From Gnetum montanum (Eukaryota > Streptophyta > Gnetopsida > Gnetales > Gnetaceae), in assembly GCA_015680685.1 (NCBI GenBank), contig MNCI01013673.1:131975-195974 (forward strand): a stretch of DNA of 64,000 bases, in the 5' to 3' direction. The notes under the pieces were generated by a model that saw only the letters and a list, made by a program, of their open reading frames with translations, ran no database searches and was not told the DNA's origin. This document shows positions 58,230-64,000 of this stretch, piece by piece. The position numbers and the translations under genes are program-made. The stretch's first letter is position 1. Every line of letters begins with the position of its first letter.

Positions 58230-59760
58230 AACATAAGTTAGGTATCATACATTTAATTCGAGCATTTTGTAGGAATAGAAGGAGAGCTCAAGAAAAGAGA
58301 AAGTGCATAGGAATACAATAGAGATCCATCCCTTCATAACAAGGATATTCATGCTTATGATTTCTAGGATAAGGATTCTTCAATAGAAGAAGTGATTTAT
58401 AAAAACAAATATTACTAATTTGGAAATCTATTTGAAAAATTGTAAATAAGATTAAAAAAATGTAGAACTTTGTGGATGAAAAATTTGCATCTACTCTAAA
58501 GATAGTAGAAGAGAAAAAAAAAGCATGTACTAGAATAAGAAAAAGAAAAAAAGAGAAAGAAGGAAACTAGGAAGGACCTAAACAAGAAGAAAGGGAAAGT
58601 TACTATAGTGAAAGAGGTTGCTAATTCCAAAATAGAAGAAGATGAAAATTAAATGTATACTAATGTGAATGTGACCACAACATGACACACTTGTGAGATT
58701 TTAAAACATATGATTTGAATCCTAAGTTTATTAAAAAGCATATGCCAAGGAGATTATCTTATCCTCAAGACAATTATAGATAGTCCTACCAACAAGAATA
58801 ATATTGTTTAAATGAGGTACCTTCTCAACTCTTGGTGAAATATTACCAACAAAATTAAAATCCACAATCATGAAAAAAGTACCCATATTATTAACTTGAT
58901 CCTTATGGCTATTATGTCTAACAACATGTTTCTCAAAGTAATGTCAATGCTTATACATTCTTACATTACTACTAGTCATGAGAATAAAATAGATCTACTA
59001 CTCCATAAGCTGAATTACTTTTTTATCCTTTCCATTAGCCTCTACAATCTCCTCAACATTCTCACATCCTATTTTCATTATTGCCACCACCACCAACACA
59101 AGGAAAACTATCAAAAAAACCATAGTATAAGAATGTAATATAAGTAGTTTACATACAAATGGATGATAGTGCTAGTATCTTAAAGTATAAGCCTAGGAAG
59201 CATGCTTTTTTAAGGATAGTTTCTGTATCTATAGAGGGTTTTGGTAGACATATCAATCTAAATAAGCTAGTACAAGACCCTATGGCTGTGAATCTAGCTT
59301 AAGCTTCAATGCATCTAAGTACCTCAAGGGAGCAAATAGTTCTATCACATCAAGGGGCCAACATTAGAATTGTTTTGTTAACTCACATAATCTCAAATTA
59401 TATCAACATAAGAATTATTTTTCAAAATAGGATGGACCCAAGAAGTCCCTTAATCTATTTATAGATCAATAAAAATTGATCATGAAAAGTTATCTCAGGC
59501 TTAGATTTCAAACTGAATTTAATTTCATAAGAAATGTATAAGGCTTAGAAATTGTCATCACTCAAGAAGTGCAACATTAGAATTGAGTTTGTTAAAGAGT
59601 TTATTATGATCCCATTGGAGCAAGTGGAGGATGTGATAATGACAATCAGTGGGAGATCTTACCTTGTGAATGCTCTAATGATTCATGTGGGGAATAGCAA
59701 GGGAGAATTCCCAGTTAGAGTGGGTGGTTTTTCATATTATATGATATTTACTATGATTTG
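58230..59760 (+). pseudogene. Element F: Gag C-terminus and protease remnant
   Basis: EGELKKRESA and EYNRDPSLHNKD near 58280-58350 match the middle of Gag in C. Weak DHNMTHL and YDLNPKFIKKH match the knuckle region. The protease part near 59440-59740 has LNLIS, LSSLKKCNIRIEF, IMIPLEQVEDVIMTISGRSYL and GEFPVRVGG. The Asp-Ser-Gly site is not readable. Element C lies immediately upstream, so C may have inserted into F, but no 5' part of F is visible before 50996. Confidence 0.6.
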
Positions 59761-60960
59761 ATACATTTATGAGGTGAAATCATGCATTATTGAGTTATCA
59801 CTAAAAATATTTTAGTATTGATTTGCATGTTTATAGAAATCAATTTAGAACTTCAAATGAAATAATCAAGAGTTTCTTTAATTAATTAGGATGGTGAAAT
59901 AATACCATGGATGAAAAAAAAACTCAATTTTGATATGTAAATAAAAAGTTATGTTTTTGTACTATAGCTAAAGAATCATAGCTTATTCATGATTTGGAAA
60001 ATCAAATTTTGATTTATATAAAATTAGCTTCCAAAAACTATTCCATTGATTTCAAATAGAAGATAATTTCTTATTTGCATGTAAAATGTAAAAATACATA
60101 AAAAGAGTCATTTATTTAAATAAATTACATGTAAATAAGTATGCACTACTATATCCCCTTCTTGCCTATGTCTTTTATGTGTTGTAGATTCTTTGGCTGT
60201 GTGAACTATTGTTGCAAGTTTCATAGCAACTTATGCATTTGTTGCATTTTGCAATCATAAGTGTCAACATACATTGTAACCCTATAAGCAAGTTACCATG
60301 CCCAAATAGGGGTTATGACCAAAGTCATGATACATTGTAAAAGTTAAATATTTAAATCTTTCATGAGCCCTGCCTTAACTCATGTTGAAGGTTATGATAC
60401 AACATCCAAAATTAGACCAATGAAAACTTAGATAAGGATGCATTTGTTATAGCACTCTAAGCAAACAAATAAAGAATGAAGAATAACATAAAAACATAGA
60501 AGATACAAAAGTTAATTAAAGATTGATTGCTTGAAGGTTTAATAAAGCAAAATGAATAGATTTTTGTAATATTTAGGTAATTTCATTAAATAAAATAGAT
60601 GATATTATAGATTGCTTATTATTTTATTCATATGTTGAGTTTTTGTTAATAGAATAGACTATATTGTTAGATTAATCAATGATAGAGTAGAGTAGTGTTA
60701 ATATCTATAAATTATTGAATATAGATTGATATTGATGATTTATAATATGAACTAATGTTAAGCATGATTTTTAATAATGATGTGTTGTTACCTCATTTTC
60801 ATGATGAATTAAAATGGGATTCATAGATCAATGATCTTATGAAACTGATAAAGGTAGTTAAGCATCATATTTTAAGATGAGGGATGATTTGGTCTAGTTT
60901 TGGGATAGTTGAATTTGCATTTTAAATTAGGTTGGTATATGAGAAAGATAATTTTAAAGT
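59761..60960. other. AT-rich spacer, no gene recognised
   Basis: Only short frames. It could hold decayed RT/RNase H of the element whose integrase follows; no motif can be supported. Confidence 0.35.
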
Positions 60961-60969
60961 TCCATGAAT

Positions 60970-61790
60970 CTTCTTGGGTCATGATCATTATGAATCTTCT
61001 TATTGAACTACCAAATATCCATGGCCTATAAAATATCATTGTGATGGTAGATAATTTTTCAAGATTTATTATATTCTTTCCTTGAAATGCTTAGTGTTTT
61101 GTACAAGATACAACCTTCTTATCCTTTAAAAAGGTGATGAGATATTTTTTTCTTCTAATATTCATTGTATCTAAATATGATCCATAGCTCATGAGTAGCT
61201 TTTGATAGACTTTGTTTGGCATGTTGGATATGTGGTTAAAATTATCCACTAGCTTTCATTCTTCGGTAGATTGCTAAGCAAAGAGTATAAATCAAATACT
61301 CAAGGAGTACCTTTAGTACTATGTCCAAAGTGATTAATGAATTTCTTAGTTCTATTAAGGATTATTGAACTAATTTATAACATTCAAAAATCCTTAGCAA
61401 CTAAGTTCTCTTTTAGTGGGATCAATTATGTGCATGAAACCCATTACTTTTGGTTTTTTCATCTCTACAGGTCTACCATTTGATAATAGATGAATTATAA
61501 AAATTTGGTTACATAAGATTAAGATTGCAAGGAATTGTTTGGACAATATGACACAATGCATGAAGGAGTATGATGATTGCAAGTATTAACCTAGTGAATT
61601 CAATATTGATAATTGGGTCTTTATGAAATTGGAACCTCGATAATTTAAGCTAAAATAGGATACTACATCAATATTGATCTAACAAATGATGGTTCCTTTG
61701 AATTATAGAATAAATCAGCCCTATAACTTACAAATTTTAATTACTTTTGAACACAACTTGAGTGCATCTAGGTTTTCTTGTAAGCATGTT
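60970..61790 (+). pseudogene. Chromovirus-type integrase remnant
   Basis: One frame from about 60980 to 61330 reads LLIELPNIHGL, IIVMVDNFSRFIIFFP, VSKYDP, LFGMLDMWLKLSTSFHSS and KSINQILKEYL. This follows the gypsy integrase core (VVVDRFSK, SDRDP, LxFSTAxHPQTDGQTERIN, LExYL). The first Asp is Asn (60993-60995) and the catalytic Glu is Lys (61281-61283); there are several in-frame stops. After a shift, EYDDCKY, FNIDNWVFMKLEPR and PLNYRINQPYNL match the integrase C-terminus (VGDWVFLKLQPY). It belongs to a different lineage from the gag-protease family and may be nested in F. Confidence 0.65.
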
Positions 61791-62110
61791 GAAGCTTTTG
61801 GCTATTAGTTTTCCTTATCTAGAAAGAAGTCTCTTAATTCGAGAATAGCTTTGTATTTAGTTAATACAAGAAAATAAAATTTATTGTATATGAAATTCCA
61901 AAACAAAAAGGCATTATTTTAATTTAGTGGTGGAATTCATAGTCCACAAGAGACAACATCCAAACTCTGATGATAGTTTGGAACTAGTGGAATACTTGAG
62001 GTCCTAGAAAATTTAATTCTAAAATTTTACAAAAAGTGAGCTATTGATCTCTGGCCTTGGTTTTTATTTTAGTGGGAAGAAAATCCCCTTCTTATATAGG
62101 TGTAAATATT
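61791..62110 (+). other. Possible chromodomain remnant
   Basis: Around 61980-62080 a weak GILEVLENLILKFYKK, then a few residues on FLFxWEENP, could be the decayed P..ILD.R...R......LVKWEG..EE pattern that follows integrase in chromoviruses. Too decayed to assert. Confidence 0.25.
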
Positions 62111-63184
62111 CAAAAAAAAAGGATGCAACTATCAATATTTTTTAAGACGTGATAATTTATTTGTCTTAAGGTTTGATGGTTATGATACTCTCAAAGTCTA
62201 TCTCAAATTGGAAAATGTCTAAAGCCCTTTGAATAGCTCTTAAGTTGATGAGGCTCAATTATCTTATAGGTAAAGGACTATGTTAAGGTTAAAGCTCCTA
62301 GAACTTGAAGGAAATAATTTAAAAGATGCCTTTTGATTATTAGCCCATTAAGTTTGAAGAGTCTCTCACATCATAGTAATGAACCACGTAAAAACTCTTC
62401 TATTGATTTTGCATTTCAAGTAAGTCATAAGAGAGGCACATATTAAGTTCTAAAATGTACCTTTATTAATTTGAATATTAGCTACTATAAGGAATCTAGG
62501 TTTTTTAAAAGGAAGATCAAGTTCAAAAATAGAGATTTATAGTTATTAACCTTAGTTATTAGACCTTCCTAAATCCAAGACACTTCTTAAAATGAATCCT
62601 TATTAGCACAAGTTTCTTTCCCAAATTTTATTTGATAGAATCATTTCTCAACTAGAGTATATCATTCTTGTGGGATACCTAGGTCATATTCTAATGTCAT
62701 TTCTTATTTTAATTAAGGGAAGATTATAAAAGGGGCAGTAGGATTAATGGTGGCCTACCACCTCTCTCATGATTTAGGGATCATGGGGGCATAAAAAGTC
62801 CTATGCTTCTTATGTTTTCAAGACCATCATATCATGGTAATTACATGACTTAATTGAGGGGGCTACAACCTTCCTCTTTATCCCACTTAGAACCATGGCT
62901 AGGATGGTTTCCAATGTCAACTTTAAGTTGGAGTGTATGATACTAATATGACAATTGTTATGGGATGTTGTATGTGCTTGTATGAGTGCAACACCAACTA
63001 CTAGTACACAATGATAAAACTAAAGGGTTTAGTTAGTAGTCCTCTTGGTATTCACATAAGTGATACAAGAAAGAGACTAATTGGCTTGAGATGGCATGAT
63101 TATTGTTATGCATTATTGCATCACTTAGGATTATAACCAACTCTCGAGATCCTCACCTTTGTTTTTTGGCATGTTTTTTAGGTT
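62111..63184. other. Spacer, no gene recognised
   Basis: AT-rich, short frames only. Probably 3' noncoding or LTR sequence of the integrase-bearing element, or the interior of F. Confidence 0.35.
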
Positions 63185-64000
63185 TGATGATTGATGAGTT
63201 GTAGATTGGCTGTGTTGATGAGGCCTTGTCAATTGGGTTGTGTCAACTAGGTCTTGTCAACAAATTCTTTGATGCATTGACGTGGCCCCATCGACACAAG
63301 GCCTATTCATGCCTATAAATATGTGCAAATATGCCATGTTTTAGGGGATATTTGGTCATAGTTGTAGCTAAGCTCTTACAATTTTTAAATTCAAAAGTTA
63401 AAATATTTTCCTAAGTGTCCACTGCAGGAGTCATTAAGTATACAAATGTTTATTCTAGCATTGTTGTACCTAAGCAGGATAGTATGTGCAACAATAAATA
63501 CGTGCTTCTTGATAAACCTTGTAGAATTCTAGATAGCTTAGATGTTTTATTCATGCATTTAATGTTTTTATTTATTTATTTAATGTTCTTTAGTAATTAA
63601 GCTAATTAAGTAATCAAGTGAGATAAGCTAAATAGCAATTAAGTAAACACATAAGTATGACTGCTTTAAGCATGCTTATGACATTTGATAATCCCAATGA
63701 CACTTAATGCTTGGTAGCCCAACAATGTTATATGAGTTTAGGATGTTTATGACAATTGGGACCAGATACTTATGTTAGGACTAGTTAAATAATAATTAGT
63801 CAATTAAATTAAAGTAAATATTAAACTACTTTATTCTCTATCTTGTTTATTTCAAGCACCAAAATCATACAATAGAAAATGATAAAAATCATGTATCTTA
63901 ATTATACTTAAACCATACCCTTGAGCTTCATGAGCGTAGTTGGGAAGACAACAAATGTTCTCAATGCCCAGTTTACTTCCTAGAGAACTAGTGACCGACA
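63185..64000 (+). repeat. Partial LTR of the gag-protease family
   Basis: Starts TGATGATTGATGAGTTGTAG (start 63185 or 63192). Contains TATAAATATG near 63315, AATAAATACG near 63493 and family words such as TTGATAATCCCAATG and GGGAAGACAACAAA. The right end is beyond the window. U3 lacks GATATC and resembles the right LTR of D (GATGCATTGACGTGGCCCCA), so it is a second U3 type. It may be the 3' LTR of F. Confidence 0.6.

Noticed and set aside
1-64000. tRNA, rRNA or conserved host gene
   Set aside because: No cloverleaf-like or rRNA sequence and no uninterrupted host coding region was recognised. Primer sites resemble tRNA 3' ends only because LTR elements use them.

Overview
The window is plant nuclear DNA from a large, repeat-dense genome. 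It holds almost nothing except nested, decayed transposable elements: a Tat-lineage Ty3/gypsy element with two RNase H domains, LTR elements primed by tRNA-Asp-like and tRNA-iMet-like sites, a MULE-type SWIM transposase, a Ulp1 protease remnant and a LINE. I cannot fix the species. The mix and the lack of intact genes suit a gymnosperm, fern or other giant-genome land plant. No intact host gene, tRNA or rRNA gene was recognised.

Layout. 1-11835: a Tat-like retrotransposon remnant. Its + strand holds pol (5136-8629), a degenerate 28-37 bp tandem repeat (8665-9245), a polypurine tract and a probable 3' LTR (10434-11835). On its - strand lies a broken gene with several introns (4672-607) that begins with an FCP1/NIF (HAD-type) phosphatase-like domain. 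Copies of the same short repeat lie on both sides of that gene. 12040-16983: a 5'-truncated gag-only LTR element (A). 17100-25472 and 32859-33250: Ulp1 protease remnant, an unrecognised transposon-type ORF and a MULE-like SWIM transposase. The last is split by element B (25473-32858, - strand, 5-bp target duplication ATATT). 33255-35860: a tandem array of about 264-bp monomers. 37115-38640: LINE reverse transcriptase (- strand). 39198-42543: a small gag-only LTR element (D). 43454-50104: a Ty3/gypsy element (E, - strand) with both LTRs and a near-identical target duplication, inserted in a palindromic GTTAGCATCA repeat. 51001-58167: element C (+ strand, target duplication TACCT). 58230-64000: a gag-protease remnant (F), a chromovirus-type integrase remnant and a partial LTR at the window edge.

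A, B, C, D and F form one family. They share LTRs bounded by TGATGA...TCATCA, a PBS resembling the 3' end of tRNA-Asp, and a U3 packed with GATATC palindromes whose number differs even between the two LTRs of one copy. The two full-length copies (B, C) encode only Gag plus an aspartic protease and a conserved C-terminal tail. They have no reverse transcriptase or integrase, so they would need enzymes from another element.

Across unrelated elements, stops and lost catalytic residues repeatedly fit C-to-T or G-to-A changes (CAA/CAG to stop, TGG to TAG, Asp to Asn, Glu to Lys). This is the expected trace of long-term cytosine methylation. The most unusual object is the antisense, intron-bearing, phosphatase-like gene inside the Tat element.
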